Of a stretch of 41,459 nucleotides of DNA, positions 29,501 to 37,200 are shown piece after piece. A program made the translations under genes and the position numbers. The stretch covers positions 1 through 41,459 of IMG/VR virus record IMGVR_UViG_3300008448_000204. One strand, given 5' to 3'. The notes beneath the pieces were generated by a model, which made no database searches, was not told the origin of the DNA, and saw only the letters and a list, made by a program, of their open reading frames with translations. Origin of the DNA: a virus. Position 1 is the stretch's first letter; the number at the start of each line of letters is the position of its first letter.

Positions 29501-31521
29501 ATTACATAAGATTAATTAAATTCTTTGATAATTCTTTATTTAAAATGTTGCAAGATTTTGTTCCTGCAAGAACAAGTTTAGCATCTGGTATAATAATAAA
29601 AAATACTTTATTAGATAGAAACAGGTATAGAGTTCCTCAAGTAAATACTTCTGAATCAATAGCTAATATAGGTAGTGGTTCTGTAAATATTCCTTATGTA
29701 GTTGAAGATCAAACCATAACAGGTTCAATAGATGTAGGCACAATTTCTGGTGGAAGTGGAGGTTCAATGCCTGATTTATTTGGACAAACCCAATCTTTTG
29801 ATAGATTTGTAAACATTACTCAAAGTTGGTCAGGTACAACACCATCATTAAGTGGTTCTGTTTCATTTACAGATTATTCTCAAACAGAATTTTATGATGG
29901 AGAATTTAGTGGTTCAGCTATTTTAGTAGAAAATGGTGATTTAAATGATTGTAATGTTGAAATAGTACAAGTATATTCTGATTCTAATTCTATAAGTGTA
30001 CCTTATGTAGGTCCTCAAACATATATTGATTTTGATTTTAATGTTGATAAAACATATTATATTAGTTTTACAATATCTAGAGACCCAGTTCCTACCCCTG
30101 GAGGACAATGTGAATTATATGATAATGCAGGAAATTTATTATATACATCCCCTTCCTTAGGTTCAGGAGATACTGCAACAGTTTCTTTTTTACAAGTAAA
30201 TGGTGTATTTCCTAATATATATTTTATTAATACAAGTGCCAATAATATTGATATTTATATTGATAATTTTTCAGTATTTGAATCATATATTGAACCTGAT
30301 TGTCTAGTAGTAGCAAATGACGTTCAATTTGATAGACCAAGTTCAAAATACATGGATGTTGATTTTAACAGTAGTCAAATCCAAGCTGTAAACCAACAAG
30401 TTATTTTAAGTGGAAGTGCTACTAAAGCTACTGTTCCTGATTCAAATTACTCACCTGAAACAGGATGGGCAAATGCAAGATATTATGGTTCTGATTATAC
30501 AGGACAATATAATTATTCACAATCATTTGCTTCATCAAGTTTTCCAACAGGTTATCCAATAGATAATTTCTCTAATTACTTTATGTATTTTGATTGGATT
30601 GGTTCATCTAATCCAGAATATCCAGGAGGAGGAAATATTCATGGACTTTATTTAATAGATATTGAAGGTAATGTTATACCATTAACACCAGATAATTATA
30701 ATTTATTTATAACTGAAAATACTTTTGTTGGAGGACAAACAGCCAATATTTTACCCGCTGTTTATTCTGCTGGAAAAAATAATATTACAGTAAATATAGT
30801 TGATGGTGGAGCCTATTATGATACTATAATGGTAAAAACGGGTTCTATATCTTCTACAAGTGGAATAAAAGTAATATATAATTCCTTTGCTTTATCTACT
30901 AGTAATATAGTATCTTATAGTAATATATTCTTTACATCTTCTAACTCCAGTAACATAATAACAGATTCAGGTTCTTCTCCAGATTATAGAACAGGTTGGT
31001 TAAGTGCTTTATTATCTGGTTCTACAATATCTAGTGGTAGTATTTATGGATTCCAGTTTTTAGACAATACAGTCCAAATAAATAGCCCAACATTAGGAAG
31101 ATATTTTACAGGTACATCAGATTTTATATCATATGAAAATACTTATTTTCCTTTGCAAAACTATGATTTTATAAGAATAGGTACAAGTGATGTGACTTCA
31201 ACCCAACTAGATTATTCTTTCAATTCAGCTGGATTATATAGAATTGCTTCTTCTTCTATAGGAGATGTAAATTCTTCAAGTTCATTATATGTTTCTCCTT
31301 CAGTAGTTTCTCCTTTTAATGATTTCCAAACTCAAACATTATATCAAACGTTTGTTCAATCTACAGAACTATTTAGAATTTTTAGAAGAATACCTAGTGA
31401 AAACTTTGTAGTAATACAAAACCTACCACAATTTACAGACCCAGGATTCTTAGTGCCTTTTAATTTTAATCCTAAATATGATGTTTATAATTTAGCTAAA
31501 AAAGCAGGAATAATTCAATAA
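26542..31521 (+). CDS. Giant tail/baseplate protein with LamG-like domain
   Basis: This is the largest gene, 1659 residues. The region LLLKKKGSVTGLRDLI (about 552-567) and TYGIPDTILRINEFGG (about 570-585) looks like a segment conserved in giant baseplate proteins of T4-like cyanophage relatives. It is followed by a concanavalin/LamG-like domain (about 600-805: YAVEFRFKTD, EIRYYGTGISESTF). Further on, MLQDFVPARTSLASGIIIK (about 1002-1020) is another recognisable block. The rest is Ser/Thr/Tyr-rich repeated beta structure. It could be a wedge protein (gp7-like place) or carry receptor-binding domains. The C-terminal ~150 residues lack obvious motifs. Confidence 0.75.
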   Translation: MAEIINIQPINPITFELQEYSIEDTSLITTLEAPSVFDFNKDKIEFFIYDLNNQILYSDVNGYPDFSVTNEGSIVLDPGANVLSQGYREGQFNVVYNFVSPVLASSPDSSYFISEISPDRTEIRLDTTQIPNDLVISSSLSLTNTIATSTGSYYDFYLDFGNNDLVIGVNTLLDTSSIDNPTVLVKLYEPLPSQFTLKSECWGVVKVADSLAYNVDINFIFELADTNVNLKGPNFNLSISDKINNSTQYLSYSSLKQTTSSLSQGTGSLNYQLNNILAQTGITVNIDYSDYSNFIHFSSAQTRLENFYYKLQLLENYSYSASLSSNPSSGSYYVSSSNIIWQAKINEIITGFDNYEYYLYYSSGSTAWPKTNSTPPYNNVSTTSVTGLNWLSSQLLVAEEYDIENNNALTLAIPSYIIEDPQNANFELFVEMIGQMFDNIFIYLQNITTKYDADNRLTYGVSKDLVADILRDMGINIYQNNFSSNDVYQALIGITPSGSLYNLPYTTTQLPVPSGTFLDYITTYITASSTSSLTPTDDINKEQYKRIYHNLPLLLKKKGSVTGLRDLITTYGIPDTILRINEFGGKDKNSNSYDNWEDTYNYAFYTSGSAFITSSWESNNTWDIPSNIPYAVEFRFKTDGLPYNTASIATQSLWSLDTGVSLTLKYTGSGYTSGSYSGSTVDPYYQYATLELVIDPMASPVLSASVYLPFYDGGWWSVLVNNNGDDTFTLYAKNKNYEGFDGNTIGFQASSSVFDGGGGWVATTSTFSSASYKIFTGSFQEIRYYGTGISESTFDAYVMNPYSIEQSEFLIFRAPLGGELYTGSVSVHPRVTGSWTPIPSFASDDSDFYISSGGEFVPNTEVFFFDQVPAGIQNAISDKIKQQNIVLPYSTSLSNIPDSNVLSPFISVQQFPSISSSYTRDIDYVEVGFSPQNEINEDINSQIGYFNIGEVIGDPRFQSSSLDTYPDLDAIRYNYFEKYTSNYDYVDYIRLIKFFDNSLFKMLQDFVPARTSLASGIIIKNTLLDRNRYRVPQVNTSESIANIGSGSVNIPYVVEDQTITGSIDVGTISGGSGGSMPDLFGQTQSFDRFVNITQSWSGTTPSLSGSVSFTDYSQTEFYDGEFSGSAILVENGDLNDCNVEIVQVYSDSNSISVPYVGPQTYIDFDFNVDKTYYISFTISRDPVPTPGGQCELYDNAGNLLYTSPSLGSGDTATVSFLQVNGVFPNIYFINTSANNIDIYIDNFSVFESYIEPDCLVVANDVQFDRPSSKYMDVDFNSSQIQAVNQQVILSGSATKATVPDSNYSPETGWANARYYGSDYTGQYNYSQSFASSSFPTGYPIDNFSNYFMYFDWIGSSNPEYPGGGNIHGLYLIDIEGNVIPLTPDNYNLFITENTFVGGQTANILPAVYSAGKNNITVNIVDGGAYYDTIMVKTGSISSTSGIKVIYNSFALSTSNIVSYSNIFFTSSNSSNIITDSGSSPDYRTGWLSALLSGSTISSGSIYGFQFLDNTVQINSPTLGRYFTGTSDFISYENTYFPLQNYDFIRIGTSDVTSTQLDYSFNSAGLYRIASSSIGDVNSSSSLYVSPSVVSPFNDFQTQTLYQTFVQSTELFRIFRRIPSENFVVIQNLPQFTDPGFLVPFNFNPKYDVYNLAKKAGIIQ

Positions 31522-31535
31522 AAAACAAAATTTAA

Positions 31536-31546
31536 TATATTTATAA
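31536..31546 (+). promoter_or_regulatory. Late promoter-like site
   Basis: TATATTTATAA within AAAATTTAATATATTTATAAC, the same string as upstream of 35013, before the gene at 31559. No -33 TTGG. Confidence 0.6.
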
Positions 31547-31558
31547 CAAAAAATACAA

Positions 31559-32218
31559 ATGGGATATTTAAATAACACAGTAGTAACAGTAGACGCCATT
31601 TTAACGGATACAGGACGTCAATTACTCGCTCAACAAAACGGTCAATTTAGAATTACTCAATTTGCCTTAGCAGATGATGAAATTGATTATACTCTTTACA
31701 ACCCTAATCACCCATCAGGTTCTGCTTATTATGGTCAAGCAATTGATAATATGCCTTTATTAGAGGCATTTCCTCAATCTACCCAAACCATGAAATATAA
31801 GTTAATTACTTTACCTCGTGGTACAGCTAAATTACCAATTTTGGATATTGGATACTCAACAATTTCACTAACTCAAGGAGCTTCATTAGCAATTCGTCCT
31901 CAAACCTTAAATTATTTGGGTGGAAATACTTTTGAAACTTCAGGATATGCAGCAACAATTTCTGATATAAGAACAATGAAAACTTTTGAAGGAGTTGGTA
32001 TTACAGACCCAGCAGTTACTGCATTAAATTTAGCAAACCAAACAACTACTTTAGGTACTAGTGTATCTAAAACAGTGGTTGGTACTGTGATTAACTTAAC
32101 AGCCACTACCGTAAATACTTTATTTGGTTCAAATAATTTCTTACAAGCAACTCTACAGATTGTTGGTAGAGACAGTGGTGCTCGTATAACTGTTCCTATT
32201 ATTGTAAATAAAGCATAA
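31559..32218 (+). CDS. Conserved virion structural protein
   Basis: The 219-residue protein starts with a conserved-looking block: VDAILTDTGRQLLAQQNGQF (about 11-30) and RITQFALADDEIDYTLYNP (about 31-49). I recall this signature from structural proteins of marine T4-like phages. It has its own late promoter-like site and good codon use for abundant expression. The C-terminal part is beta-rich (TTVNTLFGSNNF). Its place in the virion (sheath-, tube- or fibre-related) cannot be decided here. Confidence 0.65.
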   Translation: MGYLNNTVVTVDAILTDTGRQLLAQQNGQFRITQFALADDEIDYTLYNPNHPSGSAYYGQAIDNMPLLEAFPQSTQTMKYKLITLPRGTAKLPILDIGYSTISLTQGASLAIRPQTLNYLGGNTFETSGYAATISDIRTMKTFEGVGITDPAVTALNLANQTTTLGTSVSKTVVGTVINLTATTVNTLFGSNNFLQATLQIVGRDSGARITVPIIVNKA

Positions 32219-32233
32219 TAAAATATATAAAAC

Positions 32234-33271
32234 ATGTCTTTTGTAAGATTACAACCCGATGATTTTGTAGTAAGCTCTGATGCTATTTCTTCCATTTGTT
32301 GGACAACTGGAAACCCAGCATTAACTTCTTTCTTTACTTCATCAACCCAAATTAATGGTAGTTCAGGTAACTATTATATAAATGTATATGATACCGCAGC
32401 TACTTCTTCAGTTCAATTTGCAATTGCTTATGGTAATTTAAATGGAAGCGGTAGTGCTAACTATAATAATTTAGTAGATGGTAAATCTCCATCTTCAACC
32501 ATTTATGGTCAATGGCAAGATTTAGTAATTGGAGATGAAAACACCAATTTTATATTTGGTACTATTACATCTTCAGAGTTTTTTGCTTTACCTATTGAAA
32601 GAGCTTGTTATAAAGAATCTATTTTCCTAGGTTCAATGACATTAAGACTCTCAGGAAGTACAGGTGCAATTTCATTAACTGATAATAGTAGTTTATATGC
32701 TACAGGAAATGGTTTGGCAGTTCAATTTGGAGCAGCAGGTAGAGTATTCCAATTAGTATCTGGTTCAGCAGGAACTATTAATACAAGTAAAAACTCTAAT
32801 GGTTACTCAGTTAATTCTGGTTCTTATGGTTGGTTATTACCTGATATTGGAACTATTATATTAAATCCATTAGCGTTAGCTGATGTTCCTGCAAGTGGAG
32901 GTATAGGTTTTGTATATAGTGGATCAGCTTCAGCTACAGGATCTATTACTACAAGCCCTAACTTATCATTATTCAGAGCAATTTCAGGTTCAGGTAATTT
33001 CCAATTAAATTCACAAGAAACAATTACTTCTGATTATGTATTTGTAAGACCAAGAAGTTCAGAATTTAATTACTCTGAAAACCCAAGCTTTATTTCTGGT
33101 TCAACAGGTGAAGTATTATATTCTGATTTTATAAATAATCCTCAAACATATATTACAACTATTGGATTATATAATGATTCGAATGAATTATTAGCTGTAG
33201 CTAAATTATCAAGACCATTACCTAAAAACTTTACAAAAGAAGCATTAGTTAGAGTTAAACTAGATTTCTAA
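32234..33271 (+). CDS. Structural protein, paralogue 1
   Basis: The protein has 345 residues and is Ser/Gly/Thr-rich and beta-structured. Its C-terminal ~75 residues (EFNYSENPSFISGSTGEVLY, then TTIGLYNDSNELLAVAKLS) are clearly similar to the next gene's C-terminus. The N-terminus begins FVRLQPDDFVVSSDAISS. Paired structural paralogues suggest a hetero-oligomer or repeated attachment protein. An AAATATATAAAAC sequence upstream is a weak promoter candidate. Confidence 0.68.
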   Translation: MSFVRLQPDDFVVSSDAISSICWTTGNPALTSFFTSSTQINGSSGNYYINVYDTAATSSVQFAIAYGNLNGSGSANYNNLVDGKSPSSTIYGQWQDLVIGDENTNFIFGTITSSEFFALPIERACYKESIFLGSMTLRLSGSTGAISLTDNSSLYATGNGLAVQFGAAGRVFQLVSGSAGTINTSKNSNGYSVNSGSYGWLLPDIGTIILNPLALADVPASGGIGFVYSGSASATGSITTSPNLSLFRAISGSGNFQLNSQETITSDYVFVRPRSSEFNYSENPSFISGSTGEVLYSDFINNPQTYITTIGLYNDSNELLAVAKLSRPLPKNFTKEALVRVKLDF

Positions 33272-33276
33272 AATGA

Positions 33277-34251
33277 ATGGGTGCCTACAAACAATTCCTA
33301 GCTTCAGATATAATAGTTACTCCTTTAACTGTAAATAAATCATTTACCTTTATAGGAAGTGATGCTTTAACAGGATCTAATGTTGGAATTGATAGATTTT
33401 TAGGATTAAATACTAGTTCTTTATTTGATCCATTAGCAGATCCTACCACAGGACAAAATGGTACTCAATATCAAAGACTAATATATGATTCTGTTAAAGA
33501 ATTGTACTATTCAAACTATTTAGAAAACCCATTTGGTTCCCCTGTCAACACATCAAGTATGGTTCCTGGTTTTGATCCATCAGGAGATGTTATTGTAGGT
33601 ACAGGTGGTTCTCCTGGATTATATGATAATTATCAACAATCTACTTTATCTTTTGGAAGATATTTTCCAACCTCATCTGATGCAGTAATTGGAGTTTTAT
33701 CGATTCCTGTAGGATTATTTGGAAATTATATCCAACCAGGTTCTTTTATATGGTCAGCAGATAGTGGTTCAGTTTATGATGATGGGCAAGGTAATTTATT
33801 ATTTTCTGGTACAGATGATATTTGTGGAAATATATTTTACGCTCATGGTATAGCTATAATTACTACTTGTAGTTTTGATGGTGCTTCTTTATATGGAAGT
33901 GCAATTTATGGAACATCAACTTATGGTGCAACTTCAGGAGTTATACTAAATATGATAACTTCTTCAAATGTAACTTGTTCATTTTCTTCTTCATTAACCA
34001 TTTATGAAACACAATATAAATGTACTGCCAGAGAAAATGAATTTAACTTTAGTCAAAACCCATCCATACTTTCAGGCTCAAGCAATGAAGTTTTATATGA
34101 TTTTGCAACAGGTTCTTATTTTACACCATACGTAACAACAATTGGTTTGTATGATGAATTCCAAAACTTATTAGCAGTTGGGAAATTATCTCAACCATTA
34201 CCCCTATCCCCAGTAACAGACACAACAATTTTAGTAAATATAGACAGATAA
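33277..34251 (+). CDS. Structural protein, paralogue 2
   Basis: The protein has 324 residues. Its C-terminus (EFNFSQNPSILSGSSNEVLY, then TTIGLYDEFQNLLAVGKLS) mirrors paralogue 1, while the central region differs (many Ser/Gly/Tyr; a FGNYIQPGSFIW segment). The N-terminus LASDIIVTPLTVNKSFTF also parallels paralogue 1's start loosely. It lies 5 bp after its paralogue. I start at the in-frame ATG at 33277; the ATG at 33273 is in a different frame. Probably a surface tail component. Confidence 0.68.
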   Translation: MGAYKQFLASDIIVTPLTVNKSFTFIGSDALTGSNVGIDRFLGLNTSSLFDPLADPTTGQNGTQYQRLIYDSVKELYYSNYLENPFGSPVNTSSMVPGFDPSGDVIVGTGGSPGLYDNYQQSTLSFGRYFPTSSDAVIGVLSIPVGLFGNYIQPGSFIWSADSGSVYDDGQGNLLFSGTDDICGNIFYAHGIAIITTCSFDGASLYGSAIYGTSTYGATSGVILNMITSSNVTCSFSSSLTIYETQYKCTARENEFNFSQNPSILSGSSNEVLYDFATGSYFTPYVTTIGLYDEFQNLLAVGKLSQPLPLSPVTDTTILVNIDR

Positions 34252-34252
34252 T

Positions 34253-34693
34253 ATGTGGTTATACAACGAACAAGTTATAAATTCAATAGATGACATGCCT
34301 CTAGGTACTTTCGGTTTTATATACATTGTAAAACATGTTCCAAGCGGTAAAGCCTATTTGGGTAAGAAATCGTTATTTCATAACGTAAAGAAAAAATTAA
34401 CAAAAAAAGAATTAGCAGAACAAACAGGACCTGGTAGAAAACCAATTTCAAAAGTGGTTCAAAAAGAATCGGATTGGAAAACGTACTATGGATCTGCTAA
34501 ACCTATTTTAGAACTCATTAAGGAAGGTAAACAAGAGGAATTTACCCGTGAGATTTTACAATGGGTTCCTAATAAAAAACTTTTAACTTACTATGAATGT
34601 AAGTATTTATTTATAAACGGTGTACTAGAAAATCCTGACAAATGGTTTAACGACAACATCCTTGGAAAATTTTATTCAAAAGATTTTTTATAA
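34253..34693 (+). CDS. GIY-YIG-like nuclease family protein
   Basis: The 146-residue protein has a variant of the GIY-YIG signature: GFIYIVKHVPSGKAYLGKKS (21-40) supplies the FIY and YLG elements, followed by DWKTYYGSAKPILE (about 84-97) and an EFTREIL segment. Phage relatives of this kind are often annotated as putative endonucleases. An intact catalytic arginine and glutamate cannot be confirmed by eye. Its position between tail genes and virion-leader genes is typical of a mobile or auxiliary phage gene. Confidence 0.65.
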   Translation: MWLYNEQVINSIDDMPLGTFGFIYIVKHVPSGKAYLGKKSLFHNVKKKLTKKELAEQTGPGRKPISKVVQKESDWKTYYGSAKPILELIKEGKQEEFTREILQWVPNKKLLTYYECKYLFINGVLENPDKWFNDNILGKFYSKDFL

Positions 34694-34702
34694 TATTTAT
34701 AA
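34692..34702 (+). promoter_or_regulatory. Late promoter-like site
   Basis: AATATTTATAA two bases before the ATG at 34705, overlapping the end of the previous gene. No -33 box. Confidence 0.6.
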
Positions 34703-34704
34703 CC

Positions 34705-34977
34705 ATGAATGATTTTGATTTAAAAAAATATCTTATAGAAAATAAGATCACTACTAATTCATTTCCTAAAACCCACAAACTAAAAGAAAACCTAGAATCA
34801 TTCCCAGATGAAGAAGGAACAGGAATCCACATAACATCAGATGAAATGGAAGGTGATTTATTTTTAACTATGGATAAAAATGCCTGGGAAGAAATGAAGG
34901 CAGAAGGTGTTTCTGATGGAAGCGGTAAAATTAAAGCAGGAAATGTTACTATTTATTGGTCATTTGGGTGGGAATAA
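34705..34977 (+). CDS. Small protein with shared leader, copy 1
   Basis: The product is 90 residues. The first 14 residues, MNDFDLKKYLIENK, are identical to those of the next gene, followed by I versus A and TT. After this leader (which holds an L-I-E site), the bodies differ; here it includes ESFPDEEGTGIHITSDEMEG. The pattern suggests a common targeting or processing peptide as in T4 capsid-directed internal proteins. Function of the body unknown. Confidence 0.68.
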   Translation: MNDFDLKKYLIENKITTNSFPKTHKLKENLESFPDEEGTGIHITSDEMEGDLFLTMDKNAWEEMKAEGVSDGSGKIKAGNVTIYWSFGWE

Positions 34978-34994
34978 ATAAATAAAAAACAAAA

Positions 34995-35010
34995 TTTAAT
35001 ATATTTATAA
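34995..35010 (+). promoter_or_regulatory. Late promoter-like site
   Basis: TTTAATATATTTATAA two bases before the ATG at 35013. It is essentially the same string as at 31531-31546. Confidence 0.62.
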
Positions 35011-35012
35011 CA

Positions 35013-35387
35013 ATGAATGATTTTGATTTAAAAAAATACTTAATAGAAAATAAAGCTACTACTCAATCTAAATTAAATGAAAAGTATGAACCTTATGAAG
35101 GAGGAGCTGGTCCTGATGAAAATCAACAGGAAAAAAATACTAAAACTTTAGGTATTTTGTTAAAAAAAGATGGGATTCCATTCATTGAAGATAGAGAATA
35201 TGCTGAAGAATTATGGGGTTCTCCTGATTTAGTATTAAAAATAAAAAATCCAAAAAATAATGATTTTATTTATGTTAGTTATGATAGATTTGGGTATGTT
35301 ATAGATGGTGATGGTGTAGAAGATGATGGTTTAGATCAAGAAGATTTAAAAACTACAATAAAATATATTAGAAATTTATATAAATAA
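35013..35387 (+). CDS. Small protein with shared leader, copy 2
   Basis: The protein has 124 residues. The leader MNDFDLKKYLIENKATTQS is followed by a second possible cleavage site (KLNE, L-N-E) and an acidic body (DREYAEELWGSPDLVLKIKN). Leader identity with the upstream gene and dissimilar bodies point to a modular targeting peptide. No family recognised. Confidence 0.68.
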   Translation: MNDFDLKKYLIENKATTQSKLNEKYEPYEGGAGPDENQQEKNTKTLGILLKKDGIPFIEDREYAEELWGSPDLVLKIKNPKNNDFIYVSYDRFGYVIDGDGVEDDGLDQEDLKTTIKYIRNLYK

Positions 35388-35406
35388 ATAAAAAACTTAT
35401 AAATTT

Positions 35407-35434
35407 AAGCTTGGTCATCCAAGCTTTCTTTTTT
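35407..35434 (+). terminator. Terminator overlapping the primase promoter
   Basis: Perfect 8-bp stem AAGCTTGG (35407-35414) / CCAAGCTT (35419-35426), loop TCAT, then TCTTTTTT. The TTGG is also the -33 box of the next promoter. Confidence 0.82.
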
Positions 35435-35441
35435 ATATTAT
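35411..35441 (+). promoter_or_regulatory. Leaderless-type promoter of primase gene
   Basis: TTGG (35411-35414), 19 nt, TATATTAT (35434-35441). The ATG at 35446 lies 12 nt after the first base of the -7 box, the same spacing as at 4292, 6232 and 8670. Confidence 0.72.
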
Positions 35442-35445
35442 GGTT

Positions 35446-36387
35446 ATGCTCAATCAACAACTGATTGCTTTAGTAAATTCTGTATTGGGAGTAGGTAAAC
35501 CAACTTCAAGAGGCAATTATGCTTATGTATGTCCTTTCCACACATCCAACCCTCCAGGTAAAAAAAATCTGGAAGTTAATATGTCGGAAAATGAAAAAGG
35601 AGAACATAAATGGCATTGTTGGGGTTGTAACGCTAAGGGTAAAAAAATTCACCAAATATTCAAAAAATTAAATGTACATCCTGATAAAATTCTTGAATTA
35701 AGTAAAATAGAAAAATATTTTGATCCACATAATATACAACAATCCACAAATGAGAAAGTTGAACTTCCTAAAGAATTTAAATCATTAACTAATATTCAGA
35801 AATCAGATATTATAGGAAGACATGCTTTATCTTATGCTAAATCTAGAAACATTAGTGAAGAAGATATTTTAAAATACAATATTGGATATTGCGAATCAGG
35901 ACCTTACAAAAACACAATTATAATTCCCTCTTACAATGAAAATGGAGAATTAAATTATTTTACAGGTCGTTCATTTGAAAAAGAAACTCAAAGAAAATAC
36001 AAAAATCCAACAGTTTCTCGTAACATCATACCATTTGAAATATTTATAAATTGGGATTTGCCTATCATATTGTGTGAAGGACCGTTTGATGCCATTGCTA
36101 TTAAGAGAAATGTTATTCCATTATTAGGTAAAAACATACAATCAAATTTGATGAAAAAGATTGTAATGTCTAGTGTAGAAAAAATATATATAGCTTTAGA
36201 TAAAGATGCTCAAAAACAAGCTCTATCATTTTGTGAGCAATTAATGAATGAAGGTAAAGAAATTTATTTAGTAAATATGAAAGACAAAGACCCAAGTGAA
36301 ATGGGATTTGAACATTTTACTAAATTAATACAAGAAACAACTCCCCTAACATTTTCAGAATTGTTAGGAAAAAAGTTATCAATATGA
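35446..36387 (+). CDS. DNA primase (gp61-like, zinc finger plus TOPRIM)
   Basis: I choose ATG 35446, not 35440, because the earlier ATG lies in the -7 box. The 313-residue protein (T4 gp61 is 342) has an N-terminal zinc-binding site, CPFH (about 29-32) with CWGC (about 58-61), then a TOPRIM domain with ILCEGPFDAIAIKR (about 208-221) and IYIALDKDAQ (about 246-255). It synthesises RNA primers for lagging-strand synthesis, normally together with a gp41-type helicase, which is not in this window. It overlaps the nuclease gene by ATGA. Confidence 0.88.
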   Translation: MLNQQLIALVNSVLGVGKPTSRGNYAYVCPFHTSNPPGKKNLEVNMSENEKGEHKWHCWGCNAKGKKIHQIFKKLNVHPDKILELSKIEKYFDPHNIQQSTNEKVELPKEFKSLTNIQKSDIIGRHALSYAKSRNISEEDILKYNIGYCESGPYKNTIIIPSYNENGELNYFTGRSFEKETQRKYKNPTVSRNIIPFEIFINWDLPIILCEGPFDAIAIKRNVIPLLGKNIQSNLMKKIVMSSVEKIYIALDKDAQKQALSFCEQLMNEGKEIYLVNMKDKDPSEMGFEHFTKLIQETTPLTFSELLGKKLSI

Positions 36388-37166
36388 ATAAAAAAAGAAA
36401 CATCAAACATGTAAACAACAGAATATTAGAAATTTCTGAAGATCATAAACAAATTACATTACCTGATTCTCGTTATTATAGAAGAAATGGTGAATATTAT
36501 CCTTCTATAACTCACGTTTTAGGTTCTTACCCTAAAGGTAAACATTTTGAAGAATGGCTTAAAAATATGGGTCGTTCAGCTGACTATATTGTTCGTAAAG
36601 CAGCCGAAGATGGAACCAAAGTTCATGAAATGATTGAAGAATATTTAGAAGGTAAAGAAATGAGTTTTCTAAATGAATGGGGTAATCCCAAATACAATCC
36701 TGACATCTGGCAAATGTTTTTACGTTTTGTTGATTTCTGGGAAACACATAAACCTGAATTAATAGACCAAGAAATACATTTATTCTCAGATACACTTAAA
36801 GTAGCAGGTACAACAGATTTGGTTTGTAAAATTAATAACGAACTTTGGATTATTGATCATAAAACATCAAACCATATTCAAACAACTTATGAATTACAAG
36901 CAGCAGTTTATGCTCATTGTTATGAGGAATGTTTTGGTATTAAACCTGATCGTACTGGTATTTTATGGTTAAAGTCTACAAAACGTAAAGGTTCAAAAGA
37001 TAAAATGCAAGGTAAAGGATGGGAAATGATTTTGCCATCTCGTACACAAGAGGAAAACATTGAAATCTTTAAAACAGTAAAACGATTATTTGATTTAGAA
37101 AACCCTAATGAGGCTCCTGTATTTACAGAATTTAAAACTACAGTAAAAAGAAATTTGGAAATATAA
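36384..37166 (+). CDS. PD-(D/E)XK nuclease, Cas4/RecB-like
   Basis: The 260-residue protein has a conserved nuclease core: EDGTKVHEMIEEYLEG (about 73-88, GTxxH), then KVAGTTDLVCKI (about 139-150) and WIIDHKTS (about 156-163), which give the D...DxK catalytic arrangement, and ELQAAVYAHC (about 171-180). These are hallmarks of RecB/Cas4-family nucleases. No four-cysteine iron-sulfur cluster is visible. Coupling with the primase (ATGA overlap) suggests a role in replication, recombination or host DNA degradation. No CRISPR array is present in the window. Confidence 0.85.
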   Translation: MNKKRNIKHVNNRILEISEDHKQITLPDSRYYRRNGEYYPSITHVLGSYPKGKHFEEWLKNMGRSADYIVRKAAEDGTKVHEMIEEYLEGKEMSFLNEWGNPKYNPDIWQMFLRFVDFWETHKPELIDQEIHLFSDTLKVAGTTDLVCKINNELWIIDHKTSNHIQTTYELQAAVYAHCYEECFGIKPDRTGILWLKSTKRKGSKDKMQGKGWEMILPSRTQEENIEIFKTVKRLFDLENPNEAPVFTEFKTTVKRNLEI

Positions 37167-37185
37167 ACTTTTTTTCATATATTTA
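37155..37185 (+). promoter_or_regulatory. Promoter of the P-loop kinase at 37201
   Basis: TTGG (37155-37158), 19 nt, TATATTTA (37178-37185). The -33 box overlaps the last codons of the nuclease gene. Confidence 0.78.
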
Positions 37186-37200
37186 TGACAAATTGTTTCC

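Noticed and set aside
36384-37166. CRISPR-associated Cas4
   Set aside because: No cysteine cluster and no CRISPR array or other cas gene in the window. The phage RecB-like nuclease reading is simpler.
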